A DNA stretch of 11,832 bases from Baffinella frigidus (Eukaryota; Cryptophyceae; Cryptomonadales; Baffinellaceae), in the NCBI GenBank assembly GCA_026770585.1, contig MU646622.1, forward strand, positions 352,257 through 364,088, read 5' to 3'. Shown piece after piece: positions 1 to 6,886 of this stretch; positions within the stretch are counted from its first letter, which is position 1, and each line of letters begins with the position of its first letter. A program made the position numbers and the translations under genes. The notes under the pieces are model-generated. The model was not told the DNA's origin, did no database searches, and was given only the letters and a program-made list of their open reading frames with translations.

Positions 1-165
1 GGGTTTTTGTTGTTTAGGGTGTTTGGTGTTTGGTGTTTGGTGTTTGGTGTTTGGTGTTTGGTGTTTGGTGTTTGGTGTTTGGTGTTTGGTGTTTGGTGTT
101 TGGTATTTGGTGTTTAGGGTGTGGGGTTAGGGTTTGGGGTTAGGTTTTGGGGTGTGGTGTTCAAG
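1..165. repeat. GTTTGGT variant telomere-like array
   Basis: About 13 tandem copies of the 7-mer GTTTGGT at about 18-115, grading into GTTTAGG and GGGTTAGGG-type units. The 7-bp period suggests derivation from TTTAGGG by two changes, then spread of the variant. It lies 3' of the exon B relics. Confidence 0.85.
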
Positions 166-184
166 ATTTCTGGGTGGGACGCAC

Positions 185-240
185 AAGAAAGAGTAGGTCC
201 CCTTGAGGGCGCGCCTGGCGGCCGCCGAAGCGTGGAACAG
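185..240 (-). pseudogene. Exon B relic 2
   Basis: Reads ASAAAARRALKGTYSF on the minus strand, like exon B's AAAARRALEASYSF, and keeps a GT at the donor position (TT|GTGCGT). It lies downstream of exon B in the sense direction. Confidence 0.65.
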
Positions 241-263
241 CGCGCCAGCTTCTTCTAGCGCTG

Positions 264-365
264 TTACAGTCTATTTGGGCTCACCAAATTCGTGAGCACG
301 GGCTCTTTTTCGCTCAAAAGTTGAAAGGTGTGCACCGCAAACTCAGCATGCCAACTTGTGAACAG
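264..365 (+). repeat. Dispersed ~75-100 bp repeat, copy 1
   Basis: Shares TTTGGGCTCACCAA, then CGGGCTCTTTTTCGCTC, AAAGTTG and CAGCATG with 5128-5225 (minus strand), and the first three with 10866-10945 (plus strand). So one copy sits in each of the three genes. The following GTCGGTCAACACAAGTGAGG also recurs at 5437. Confidence 0.7.
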
Positions 366-424
366 TCGGTCAACACAAGTGAGGCAGAGTGAGGGTTTAG
401 GGTTTAGGGTTGAGGGGGGTGCAC

Positions 425-487
425 GTAAATGGGTAGGAGCCTTGGAGGGCGCGCCTGGCGGCCGCTGCAGTGCGGAACACAACCACC
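425..487 (-). pseudogene. Exon B relic 1
   Basis: Reads VVFRTAAAARRALQGSYPF on the minus strand and ends TTAC|GTGCAC, matching the exon B donor. Only the 3' two-thirds of the exon is present; the VDDKR part is lost. Confidence 0.7.
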
Positions 488-579
488 TGAAAACGCGGGG
501 ACCAAAGTAGACCAACCGGCCCCCAAAACCACCAAACGGCCTTGAGTTGCCCTACCAACAGCCCGAGAGGGGGGTTCAC

Positions 580-662
580 GTGAAGGAGTAGGAGGCTTCG
601 AGGGCGCGCCGGGCGGCAGCGGCAGTGCGGAATACGATCAGCCACCGCTTGTCGTCCACGCG
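580..662 (-). CDS. Gene B exon B (second half of RRM-like domain)
   Basis: 83 nt, acceptor GGGCGGCAG, donor AC|GTGAAC, phase 0 to 2. It encodes RVDDKRWLIVFRTAAAARRA, then LEASYSF. It joins in phase to exon A. Two shortened copies lie downstream at about 425-487 and 185-240. Confidence 0.7.
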
Positions 663-3600
663 CTGCCGCCCACACCACACCACACGTCAAATAATTTTTC
701 CAAATTTATTACTTTGCCAAAAGTCACATATACTATGCACGCCACAGAGTGAAATCCACATTGTCGACACGCGCGTGAGCAAGTTAATGTTTCTGCAGTC
801 AGGGCTCACGCCGATACTATACAGAGATGCGACCTGAACAGCGTACATTTCGTTGCGCCAAACACAATGAATGAGCGGAGATGACACCTGCGTCGCGGCA
901 CCTGACTGCTGGACAGGCAGGAGGATCCTCTCGATCATACTAGTGATAGTAAAGCATTTGTGCAGTAAATTTCGTTGCGCCACAATCAACCAATCACCAC
1001 TTTTACAGGAGACGAGACCGGCGCAGCGGCGCCAGACTGCTGAATAGGCAGGAGGACCCTAAACTCTACGCCCCACGCCCTGATCCCTAAGCCCTGAATC
1101 CCAGACCCTAAACGCGGCGGGCGCGGGTTTGGTGAGGGGAGGTGGAAATGAGACATGGGTAGCCGCGCCAGATTGCTGAATAGGCAGAAGGATCCTTTCC
1201 CGGGAGGGACGGGGCTTGGCGGAGACGGAGGCGCCAGAGGAGGCGCCTCCAGGGCGGCATTGGAGCCATTCATGGGAGGGGGCGATGAGCCTGGGTAGCA
1301 GCACCGGACTGCTGAATAGGCAGAAGGATCCTCTCGAGGGCAAACTCATTAATAATAATCCCTAGCCCCTGGCTCCTAAATCATAAACCCTAAACGCCAA
1401 GCCCTATGCCCTGCACCCTAAGCCCCGAACCCCAAACGCTAAACGCGGCGAAGGCTCGGAACCTGTGTGGCGGCGCCCGACTGTTGAATAGGCAGGAGGA
1501 TCCTCTCGAGGGCAAACTCGTCGCAGTGTGATGGGAACTCCGAAGCTTCGAGGATCTGCTCTTCGACGAGCGACTCCGAGAACTCGTCCGCCGCACCTGC
1601 AGGGAACTCCAGTCATCAGTTGAAGCCCCCTGGCATCTTCACGGTAAGCCCCCTCCACTCTTCACTCAGCCGCCCCTGATGAGGAGGTCAGGTGCTTGTG
1701 ATAAGTTGGCCCCTGCCACTCTTTCTTGGGCGGTGGATCTAGCTGCCCGCGTGTGTTGATTGGCTGGGGCTGGGGTTGGTGTGGGGATGGGGTGGTTTGT
1801 GTTGGGTGGCTTGGCTGGTCCTTTGTCGGATAGCGAGGGGCAAACGGATCGGGTACGACTGACGCAAATTGGACGTGCCAAGTACCAGTCGCGTCCAGTT
1901 TGTACTAAAAAGTGACATCCAAAAATTGGATGTCTTATCCACCATTCCCCGTTGAAATGCCCCGTCGCTCTCCGACCAAGGTTGGGGTTGGGGTGGGCAC
2001 CAGAGCCCCATTGCTTCCCCACGCTGCCTTGGTTGATGGCTCCGGAGCCTGATCCCGCGTTCACCGCCCACTCGTCCTCCTGCACCATCGGCGAAACCGA
2101 TTCAATTTAGTCACTTTTATGTGCTATCTTAGGGGTGTCACGTTTCTGTGCTATCTTAGGGGTGAATTTGGCTATCTTAGTCTCGAAATAGCTTTAACAT
2201 AGCATATAAACAACCCCTAAGACAGAGTTCATCGCCCACTCGTCCTCCTGAACCATCGGCCGATTTAAGTTGAAACACCTTTTTGTGCTATCGTAGAGGT
2301 TAATTTTGCTGTCCTAGCCTCGACATAACATAGCATGTAACACATCCTTAAGATAGCATTCACCCACTAGTCCTGCTGAACCATCGTGGGATACATCAAC
2401 TCCTCACACACCAACACCACCGAAAAAAACACCGACAAAACAACACCAACAAAAAGCACCGACAAGACACCGCAAAAAAAAAAAACCGATAAAACACCAC
2501 CACGACAAGCAAGGTGGCATGCGTATGCTTCATATAAACGGCGCGTTTATGCGCTTCCTCCCTGGGCCGAAAACACCCCACTCCCCAATCAAAACATGAA
2601 CTGGAGGTCTGACAAGAGAAGTCACACGGCAGGCGTGTGACTGTTGCATGGAGAAGAGGGAGCGAGTGCGAGAGACAGCGAGCAAGCGAGATACAGAGCG
2701 GGAGAGAAAGATAAATAAATGAATAGCGAGAGAGCACATGGGCCGGGATGTAGGGCTGCAGAACCTCGTCATTGATGGCCACCTTGGCGGTGAAAGACTC
2801 GAAGCCCCTCTGCACACGGGCACCCAAACACGCATTTCACGACACGCCTCCCCCCATCAAAAGACTGGGCGTGGGCTGCCACGTGGTAAGGTGCGCAGTG
2901 GGGGGAGCGGTGGTGAGGAGATTGCGGTTGCATGCGTTTCATCATCAGCCTTGCAGCACTGCCTACTATAGGAAAACACCTGTGCCGTCCAAGTATCGGT
3001 GTTGGGTTTCAACTTCAACACCACGCACCGCATCTGACCTAACCCCTCAACCCTTCTCCCCAGCCACCAACCGCGCCCACTCAACCCTGATAGTACTCTC
3101 GCCATCGCGTCATCTTCCGAGAGACCGACCCGTGCATACGGCTGTGATGTCGGCTGGGTGCTCAAGGTACTTCAGAGAAGGCACTAGCAGGAGCATTAGT
3201 GTTTAGTAAAACCCCTCAACTCTTAACCCTGAAGGCACTTAATCATCACCAAACACTGATATCACAACTTGTGATACCAGTTGGGTGCTGATGCGTCATC
3301 AGACGTATCACCCAAGTATCAGCAGAAGGGCACCCCAAAACGCATTTCACGACACGCATCCCCCAATCGCATGCGTTTCAAAAAACAACGTTAAATCCAA
3401 AACAGGTTTAAAGCCTATTTTCGTCTTAATCCCTTGTATCATATCTCTTCCAGAATGAGCCTTGAAACTCTGCCTACTACAGGAAAACACCTGTGTCGTC
3501 CACGTATGGGTGTGTTGGGTTTGAGGGTATGAGGGTCTAAGGTCTGGGGTTCAGTGTTAATGATTTCGGGGGTTCAGGTTTCTGGGTATAGGGTTTAGGG

Positions 3601-4296
3601 TTTAGGGTTCAGGGTCAAGGGTCTAGAATATTAGGGTTTGGGGTTTGGGGTTTGGGGTTTGGGGTTTGGGGTTTGGGGTTTGGAGTTTAGTGTTTAGGGT
3701 TTAGGGTTTAGAGTTTAGTGTTTATTGTTTAGTGTTTAGTGTTCAGTGTTTAGTGTTCAGTGTTTAGTGTTTGTTGTTTATTGTTATTGTATAGTGTTGA
3801 GTGTTTGGGGTTCAGGGTTTAGGATTGGAGAGGGATGTGCCTCCCATTCGTCACCATCATCGTCCTCCTCAGCGTCCAACGCTTCGTCTTCGGCTTCTTC
3901 CCACCCTTGCTCCTCCGCCTCATCCGCCTTGTAGGGGTTAGCATTTAAGATTTGGGGTTCAGAAAGGCTCCACCAGGTCGGAAGCGTTGCGGGTTATTCA
4001 CGAAATGCCTTGGTAGCACGGTACCCCGCTGTGTGGATAGGTGTACTCGAAAGAGCTTCTTCCTACCCTTGCTCCTCCGCCCCCGCCTACGTAGCTAGGG
4101 TTGGGGGTTAAGGTTTTAGAGTTTAGGGTTTAGCGATTAGGAAGCGAGTCTTTCAAAAAACCCCTCATCTCGTGGTGCAATGCCAACGCACATTGAAGCA
4201 CAGGCATGTTCACACGCTGAAGCGAATTTCCTCGTTCAACTCGTCGAGGAACCCAGGCGTCGTTTGGTCGGACCGACCCCTTTTCCATTCGAACAT
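580..4296 (-). CDS. Gene B: R3HCC1-like RRM-domain protein, 3' incomplete
   Basis: Candidate exons in sense order: 4296-4216, 3927-3841, 2809-2738, 2079-2001, 1596-1463 and 662-580. Phases at the joins (0,0,0,1,0) all match; the last exon ends phase 2, so the gene continues off the left edge. The last two exons give ILEASEFP, a 24-residue stretch, then VDDKRWLIVF and ARRALEAS. This follows the order and spacing of the C-terminal domain of the R3HCC1/R3HCC1L family as I remember it (a hydrophobic/acidic segment ending in FP, then WVDDTHAL-type, then ARxAL). R3HCC1L is linked to the exon junction complex; any such role here is inference. The upstream part is acidic and low-complexity. Confidence 0.55.
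888..1347 (-). pseudogene. Four exon A relics
   Basis: Copies at 1291-1347, 1155-1206, 1019-1068 and 888-937 all resemble exon A's 3' end (ERILLPIQQSGAATQ) with small changes such as SGAATH and SGAAAP. Their donor positions read GCTCAT, GTCTCA, GTCTCG and GTGTCA. Spacing is 172, then 136, 136 and 131 bp. The flanking motif TTTCGTTGCGCCA also recurs at about 848 and 971. Confidence 0.75.
1063..1446. repeat. Two degenerate CCCTAAA patches
   Basis: 1063-1110 and about 1360-1446 are decayed CCCTAAA/CCCTGAA-like units on the plus strand, so G-rich on gene B's sense strand. They are interleaved with the exon A relics. Confidence 0.6.
1463..1596 (-). CDS. Gene B exon A (first half of RRM-like domain)
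   Basis: 134 nt, acceptor TTCCCTGCAG, donor GTTCCG, phase 1 to 0, 44 codons. It encodes DEFSESLVEEQILEASEFP, then CDEFALERILLPIQQSGAAT. Four shortened copies of its 3' end follow downstream at 1291, 1155, 1019 and 888. Confidence 0.7.
1597..2000. other. Gene B intron between exons S and A
   Basis: No coding signal was found. It holds a GGGGTTGG-rich stretch at about 1763-1815 and a perfect 9-bp-stem hairpin, GACATCCAA AAA TTGGATGTC, at 1914-1934. A weaker inverted pair (GCAAATTGGACG and CGTCCAGTTTGT) lies just upstream. Confidence 0.5.
2001..2079 (-). CDS. Gene B exon S (or start exon at 2088)
   Basis: 79 nt, phase 0 to 1, between GATGGTGCAG and the donor GTGCCC. It encodes EDEWAVNAGSGSGAINQ and on. 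The upstream bases also contain an in-frame ATG (2088-2086, MVQEDEW), so this could instead be a first coding exon. Two decayed copies of its 5' end, each keeping ATGGTTCAG, lie upstream at 2225-2247 and 2359-2375. Confidence 0.6.
2111..2359. repeat. Two MITE-like inverted-repeat units
   Basis: GCTATCTTAGGGGT at 2123 and 2150 faces CAACCCCTAAGACAG at 2211-2225. A second, more decayed unit runs 2285-2359 (GTGCTATCGTAGAGG against CATCCTTAAGATAGCA). Each unit precedes an exon S relic, so the whole 130-175 bp block was tandemly duplicated. Confidence 0.65.
2225..2375 (-). pseudogene. Two exon S relics
   Basis: 2247-2225 reads GAGGACGAGTGGGCGATGAA after ATGGTTCAG; 2375-2359 is more decayed (CAGGACTAG, with a stop). 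Both are 5' fragments upstream of exon S on the sense strand, each followed by an inverted-repeat segment. Confidence 0.7.
2376..2737. other. Gene B intron, low-complexity
   Basis: 2398-2515 is A/C-rich with degenerate ACCGACAAAACACC-like units and a 12-A run. A perfect 9-bp-stem hairpin, AGTCACACG GCAGG CGTGTGACT, lies at 2620-2642. 2650-2737 is GA-rich (CT-rich in sense), directly after the donor of the YIPAH exon. Confidence 0.55.
2738..2809 (-). CDS. Gene B exon with YIPAH motif
   Basis: 72 nt, 24 codons, phase 0 to 0, acceptor CCGTGTGCAG, donor CAT|GTGCTC. It encodes RGFESFTAKVAINDEV, then LQPYIPAH. An alternative donor, GAG|GTTCTG, would end it nine codons earlier. YIPAH recalls short YVPxxR/H linear motifs of exon-junction-complex partners, but this is speculative. 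The intron after it begins with a CT-rich tract on the sense strand. Confidence 0.55.
2818..3530. repeat. 510-bp-offset tandem duplication with palindrome
   Basis: GGGCACCC, AACGCATTTCACGACACGC and CTGCCTACTATAGGAAAACA recur about 510 bp later (2818 and 3328; about 2960 and 3470). The first copy abuts the acceptor of the YIPAH exon. An imperfect palindrome at 3273-3320 (GATAC..TTGGGTG..CACCCAA..GTATC) lies at the duplication boundary. Confidence 0.7.
3530..3830. repeat. Degenerate TTTAGGG array with two subarrays
   Basis: About 300 bp of 6- to 8-bp units on the plus strand, with local blocks of GGGGTTT (about 3635-3680) and GTTTAGT (about 3710-3790). It lies in the gene B intron after the acidic exon and is C-rich in sense. 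Short patches also occur at 386-412 and 4098-4138. Confidence 0.85.
3841..3927 (-). CDS. Gene B acidic exon, GC donor
   Basis: 87 nt, 29 codons, phase 0 to 0, after the acceptor CCTACAAG. It encodes a very acidic segment (ADEAEEQGWEEAEDEA, then DAEEDDDGDEWE). The exon end reads GAG|GCACAT, so the donor would be GC, not GT. A decayed 5' copy with an in-frame TAG lies upstream at about 4046-4086. Confidence 0.6.
4046..4086 (-). pseudogene. Acidic-exon relic
   Basis: After CTACGTAG the minus strand reads GCGGGGGCGGAGGAGCAAGG, then GTAGGAAGAAGC. This matches the 5' end of the acidic exon with a 3-nt loss and TGG changed to TAG. It is upstream in the sense direction. Confidence 0.65.
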
Positions 4297-4333
4297 GCAC
4301 ACCAGCAAGATCAGAACCGGCAGGCGAAGCCAC
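4130..4333 (-). CDS. Alternative terminal exon of gene A (weak)
   Basis: After a very good acceptor (a long C run, then TCCTTTCAAACAG) a phase-0 frame of 67 codons runs to TAA at 4130. It would join exon 6 without a frame change. Against it, codon third positions are less GC-rich than in the firm exons, while another frame over the same bases looks more coding (see the gene B first-exon candidate). At most one of the two is likely right. Confidence 0.25.
   Translation of the reverse strand: MASPAGSDLAGVHVRMEKGSVRPNDAWVPRRVERGNSLQRVNMPVLQCALALHHEMRGFLKDSLPNR
4216..4296 (-). CDS. Gene B candidate first exon
   Basis: 81 nt from ATG 4296 to a GTGTGA donor, phase 0. It reads MFEWKRGRSD, then TTPGFLDELNEEIRFS. 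Third codon positions are strongly GC-rich, like the firm exons. The open frame also runs upstream through a hydrophobic stretch without another ATG. No homology is recognised. Confidence 0.35.
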
Positions 4334-4359
4334 CTGTTTGAAAGGAGGGGGGGGGGGGC

Positions 4360-4379
4360 CTTTGCGCCGAGAGCGACGC
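4360..4379 (-). pseudogene. Gene A exon 6 3' relic
   Basis: Reads CGTCGCTCTCGGCGCAAAG|GC on the minus strand against exon 6's GGTTGCTCTCGGCGCCAAG|GT. It lies downstream across the long microsatellite. A shorter upstream match, CAGGCGAGGTG at 4745-4755, repeats exon 6's acceptor and first bases but is short enough to be chance. Confidence 0.5.
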
Positions 4380-4381
4380 CC

Positions 4382-4382
<1 letters not shown>

Positions 4383-4428
<46 letters not shown>

Positions 4429-4451
4429 TCTTTCTCTCCAGTCTCTTTCTC

Positions 4452-4512
<61 letters not shown>
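4383..4512. repeat. Interrupted (CT)n microsatellite
   Basis: About 130 bp of CT dinucleotides with a few TTT and GC interruptions, between gene A exon 6 and its 3' relic. A poly-G run lies close by at about 4346-4358. Confidence 0.9.
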
Positions 4513-4513
<1 letters not shown>

Positions 4514-4515
4514 AG

Positions 4516-6583
4516 TCAGTCTGTCAGTCTGCATGTCTGTCTCTCTCTGACCTTGGCGCCGAGAGCAACCGAGCCGATCTTCCTCCAGTCGGTCTCCTTG
4601 TCTCCAGGCGAGATCTTCCACATCTCCAGCACCGGGAAACTCACCTCGCCTGAAAATGGAAGTTGACTTAGTTGAGTAAAAACTAAGACCTAGGACCCTA
4701 CAGGTAAGCTGTAGGGACATGGGGGGGGCAACCCGTCGTCGGCGCACCTCGCCTGCACACTCGAGGCTGCTAGGTTACGGTCTAGGCTAGCAGCGGCCCT
4801 CCACTTTCTCTTTCTCTCACCAAGAGAATGCGGCGCCGAGTCAAGCCCTCGCAACTGAAAGTGGTCCACTGAGAGCGAAAATGGTCCACTCAGTGCAGTC
4901 CACTTAGCCGCCATAAGCTGCCGTGCGCTGCCTGTCCCACCCTTTCCTCCACACAGTCTCCGAACATAGGCCGTGGGGATGCATAACCTGACTCTGCCTC
5001 GGTTAATCTGGACTCCTCATTAAATACATTTACATCAGAACTCTGTACGAACGCACCCGTACCAAGAGCATCCCAATGTATCTAATGAGGAACCCAGATT
5101 AACTGGCGAGAGCAGTAGCATACCGTCAGTTTGACATGCTGGGTCTGCGGTACAAATCCGTCAACTTTGGGGCGGAAAAGAGCCCGAGCTCACCAAAATA
5201 CTTGGCCCAAATAACCTGCGACAGAGGTGGTAAACATCTATCTCACCCCCCTTTCAGAACGGCTACCGCGAGGCCACGGGCCCGCCTCGGCAGCCGACAC
5301 CTCCCGCTCTCCCCGCGCCACGTCTTGGACTCGCTAAACCCCAACCCCTAAGCCTCAGGAGCAGGCTCAGTCGCAGCCTCCGCCGGTGCAGATTCAGCGT
5401 TCATCACCCCCCTTTTAGAAGGTCTACCTGAAATAGTCGGTCAACACGAGTGAGACAGAGCTAGGAAACATCACGGTCACCCCCGTTTTAAAAGGGGGGA
5501 ATACCGTGAGGCCACGGGCCCGCCTCGGCAGCCGACGCCTCCCGCTCCCCCCTGTCCACATCTGCGTAGAGCAGCGAAAGGTGCGGGTAGTACCCCCCCC
5601 TGCGCCCCAGGTCACATCGTTACTTGCTGCATCCACGCGTATGCGAATTTTGACAGAGGAGGGGGCGGGGTTTGACAGAGAAAGGCGCGGGGTTTCCCCC
5701 AAACCACCCACGGAGCGTTTTGCGTCTCCCACAGAGCCTTTTGCGTCTAGAGGCAGCTTTGCTCAGCGTTGGCGGGCGGATGCACTCAGCGGCTTCCCCT
5801 GGCCGTGGCACAGACAAGATTCGGCTATACGGCGAGGGGCGGGGGGGGCGAGACTTGTTGGGCTTGGCGACTGTGAGCGAGGGCCACTTTTGTATAAGCT
5901 GCTCCGCCTCTCCGAACAGCTTGTCCAGCCCAGCCCGCTCCCCGCCTGGGGCCACGCGTCGCTCCAACGTCATGCGCAGTGACATATGGACATGGGCAAG
6001 CGTCACCCGGGCGGGAGAGGAGGAGGGGTAGAGGGGTGGAGGGCTGGGGGCGGGGTTGCACCGCTTCCGATCTCGTAGAGCACGCACTGGTGACGCGTCT
6101 CGCCGACCTGTGCGCAGGGATGTGTGGTTTGGCTCCGCGTGCGGACTTGCTGGCCACCGAACCGAGTCTTACACTGCGCTTCCGGAGAGAGGTGGTCGGA
6201 GCAAGAAGGTGGGGCTGCATTCCAGATGAATGGCCAGAGGTAAGTTGGGGGGTCGTGAAGGGTCCATCTAGATTCGTTCGGACGGGGAGAAGCGAAGAAG
6301 CCTGCAGCGGGTGGCTACAGACACGGCAGCGCACCGTCGCAGCGCCGATCTCGAGCGAAAGAGCGCCCTCCGCAGCGCCGGCGACGTCGCTCAGCCAAAG
6401 AAGCGCGTCCTCCGCATCTTCCTCGCTCTGGGCCGCTGCGTTGAGCAGGGTGACGTGCGGCGAGAAGCACGGCGACGAATCGTGCCTCGAAGCCAGGGAT
6501 GAGATGATGCACGAGAAGTGCTCACCGGGGTCCGAGGCCGGGCGCAGCCAGAGACAGAAGTTGAAGAGGGGCCCGACCGCCAT
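4516..6583 (-). CDS. Gene A: 2H-family cyclic phosphodiesterase (CPDase-like), six exons
   Basis: Exons by eye, in sense order: 6583-6335, 6107-6062, 5945-5855, 5599-5505, 4847-4821 and 4649-4552. Phases at the five joins (0,1,2,1,1) all match. The product is about 200 residues, near the usual CPDase length of about 180. It carries the two hallmark His-x-Ser/Thr motifs: HVT at about residue 43 and HLS at about 135 (in YYPHLSLLYADV). Between them lies RHQCVLYEIG, like the strand that precedes the second motif in plant CPDases. The C-terminal block FPVLEMWKISPGDKETDW fits the family's last strand. Known members hydrolyse ADP-ribose 1'',2''-cyclic phosphate from tRNA splicing or other 2',3'-cyclic nucleotides; the substrate here is inferred only. 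No signal peptide is seen, so it is probably cytosolic or nuclear. The 3' end is uncertain: in-frame TGA at 4516, or splicing to an exon at 4333-4130. Confidence 0.85.
4552..4649 (-). CDS. Gene A exon 6 (C-terminal block)
   Basis: 98 nt after the acceptor CCATTTTCAG, starting phase 1. It encodes EVSFPVLEMWKISPGDKETD, then WRKIGSVALGAK, which fits the C-terminal strand and tail of CPDases. It ends AAG|GTCAGA in phase 0. A decayed copy of its 3' end lies downstream at 4360-4379, which suggests that this junction really is a donor. Confidence 0.8.
4696..4716. repeat. Perfect hairpin and related motif family
   Basis: CCCTACAG GTAAG CTGTAGGG, an 8-bp perfect stem. The flank GTAGGGACATGGGGGG recurs as GTAGGGAAATAGGGGGTT at 7590 (after CCCTACAG at 7573) and inverted at about 11250-11266, once near each of three introns. 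Confidence 0.6.
4821..4847 (-). CDS. Gene A exon 5 (27-nt microexon)
   Basis: The block LDSAPHSL fits in phase 1 at both ends if the acceptor is TTGCGAG just before 4847. A stronger-looking acceptor, CTTTCAG, gives a 34-nt exon (4854-4821) that would break frame with exon 4. The choice of the inner AG rests on phase alone. Donor is GTGAGA. Confidence 0.55.
5002..5103. repeat. Inverted repeat, 28-bp arms
   Basis: Arms 5002-5029 and 5076-5103 (GTTAATCTGG..TCCTCATTA..ATACAT) match at 25 of 28 positions around a 46-bp spacer. It lies in the gene A intron before exon 5 and may be a small non-autonomous transposon remnant. Confidence 0.8.
5267..5324 (-). pseudogene. Gene A exon 4 3' relic
   Basis: A 58-nt copy of the exon 4 end (GEREVSAAEAGPWPR in the open frame) with a GTAGCC donor, 238 bp downstream in sense direction. 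It is nearly intact, so the duplication may be recent. A further donor-flank copy without exon sequence lies at 5403-5427. Confidence 0.75.
5505..5599 (-). CDS. Gene A exon 4 (second catalytic motif)
   Basis: 95 nt, acceptor GGGGCGCAG followed by seven G, donor GTATTC, phase 2 to 1. It encodes GGYYPHLSLLYADVDRGERE and on; HLS is the second catalytic H-x-S/T. A partial copy of the exon's 3' 58 nt, with its donor, lies downstream at 5267-5324. Confidence 0.85.
5640..5760. repeat. Two short tandem pairs in gene A intron 3
   Basis: TTTGACAGAG plus a GGCGGGG tail occurs twice at about 5649-5692. GAGCGTTTTGCGTCT and GAGCCTTTTGCGTCT lie at about 5713-5750. Confidence 0.6.
5855..5945 (-). CDS. Gene A exon 3
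   Basis: 91 nt, acceptor GGCCCCAG, donor GTCTCG, phase 1 to 2. It encodes a helix (AGLDKLFGEAEQLIQKW) of the type found between the two H-x-S/T motifs, where family members carry a helical segment after the central strand. Confidence 0.8.
6062..6107 (-). CDS. Gene A exon 2
   Basis: 46 nt between the acceptor GCGCACAG and the donor GTGCAA, phase 0 to 1. It encodes VGETRHQCVLYEIGS plus one base. The HQCVLYEI stretch matches the position of the conserved QCV segment in plant CPDases. Confidence 0.8.
6335..6583 (-). CDS. Gene A exon 1 (start, first catalytic motif)
   Basis: 249 nt, 83 codons, starting at ATG 6583-6581 and ending phase 0 before a GTGCGC donor. It begins MAVGPLFNFCLWLRPAS and carries SPHVTLLNAA, the first H-x-T of 2H phosphoesterases, followed by an acidic helix. 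The reading frame stays open beyond the donor, but that extension (RVCSHPL and on) loses family resemblance. Exon 2 restores it in phase. Confidence 0.85.
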
Positions 6584-6779
6584 TGCAGCACTTCACCCGA
6601 AGTATTCAGTCCTGGACTGCTTTCTAAAGTGGAAAACTTTCGATTTGGACTTTTGCAGCGTTCAGGGTGGTTCGGTTCGATTTCGAACCCTCTCTGCCGA
6701 AAATGGCTCAGGCCACATCCTCGATTCGGTCCGCTTGAAAAATCTGTGGCATCGAAATTCAGTCCCCCGGTGAACGGGC
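6584..6779. promoter_or_regulatory. Shared divergent promoter region of genes A and C
   Basis: The two start codons face away from each other with 196 bp between them, so both core promoters and 5' leaders must lie here or overlap coding sequence. A perfect 6-bp-stem inverted repeat, GGTTCGATTTCGAACC, lies at 6674-6689. No convincing TATA box is seen. Confidence 0.55.
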
Positions 6780-6886
6780 ATGTCGGACGAGGAGGCGCCC
6801 GACGGCGGCCTCTCCAGCAGCATTGCATCGAGCGAGGGCAAGCTCGTGGGCGTGGGCATCGTCTTCGACGAGTCAGTCAAGGACCG
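6780..6886 (+). CDS. Gene C exon 1 (start, PDZ N-terminus)
   Basis: ATG at 6780, MSDEEAPDGGLSSS and on, ending VFDESVKD plus two bases before the GTACAG donor. The frame otherwise stops 14 codons later. The following 177-nt intron ends at GCCGCAG 7063, and splicing restores VKD-R-LRVESL, an unbroken PDZ domain. Confidence 0.8.

Noticed and set aside
1-165. True chromosome end
   Set aside because: The array is variant and degraded, gene B relics begin right beside it, and similar tracts occur throughout the window, so it is interstitial.
4172-4666. Ser/Leu-repeat proteins across the CT tract
   Set aside because: They are translations of a microsatellite, and the flanking minus-strand exon has a clear family match.
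5352-5404. Minus-strand AESAPAEAATEPAPEA frame ending in TAG
   Set aside because: It looks coding in composition, but it lies inside a duplicated donor flank of gene A and has no phase-compatible junctions that I can support.
6674-6689. tRNA T-arm-like GGTTCGATTTCGAACC
   Set aside because: There is no acceptor stem, anticodon arm or A box around it. It is only a short palindrome in the promoter.
5825-6773. Long overlapping open frames on both strands (252 aa minus, 264 aa plus)
   Set aside because: Only the first 83 codons of the minus frame look like protein family sequence. The rest and the whole plus frame are shadows of GC-rich exons.
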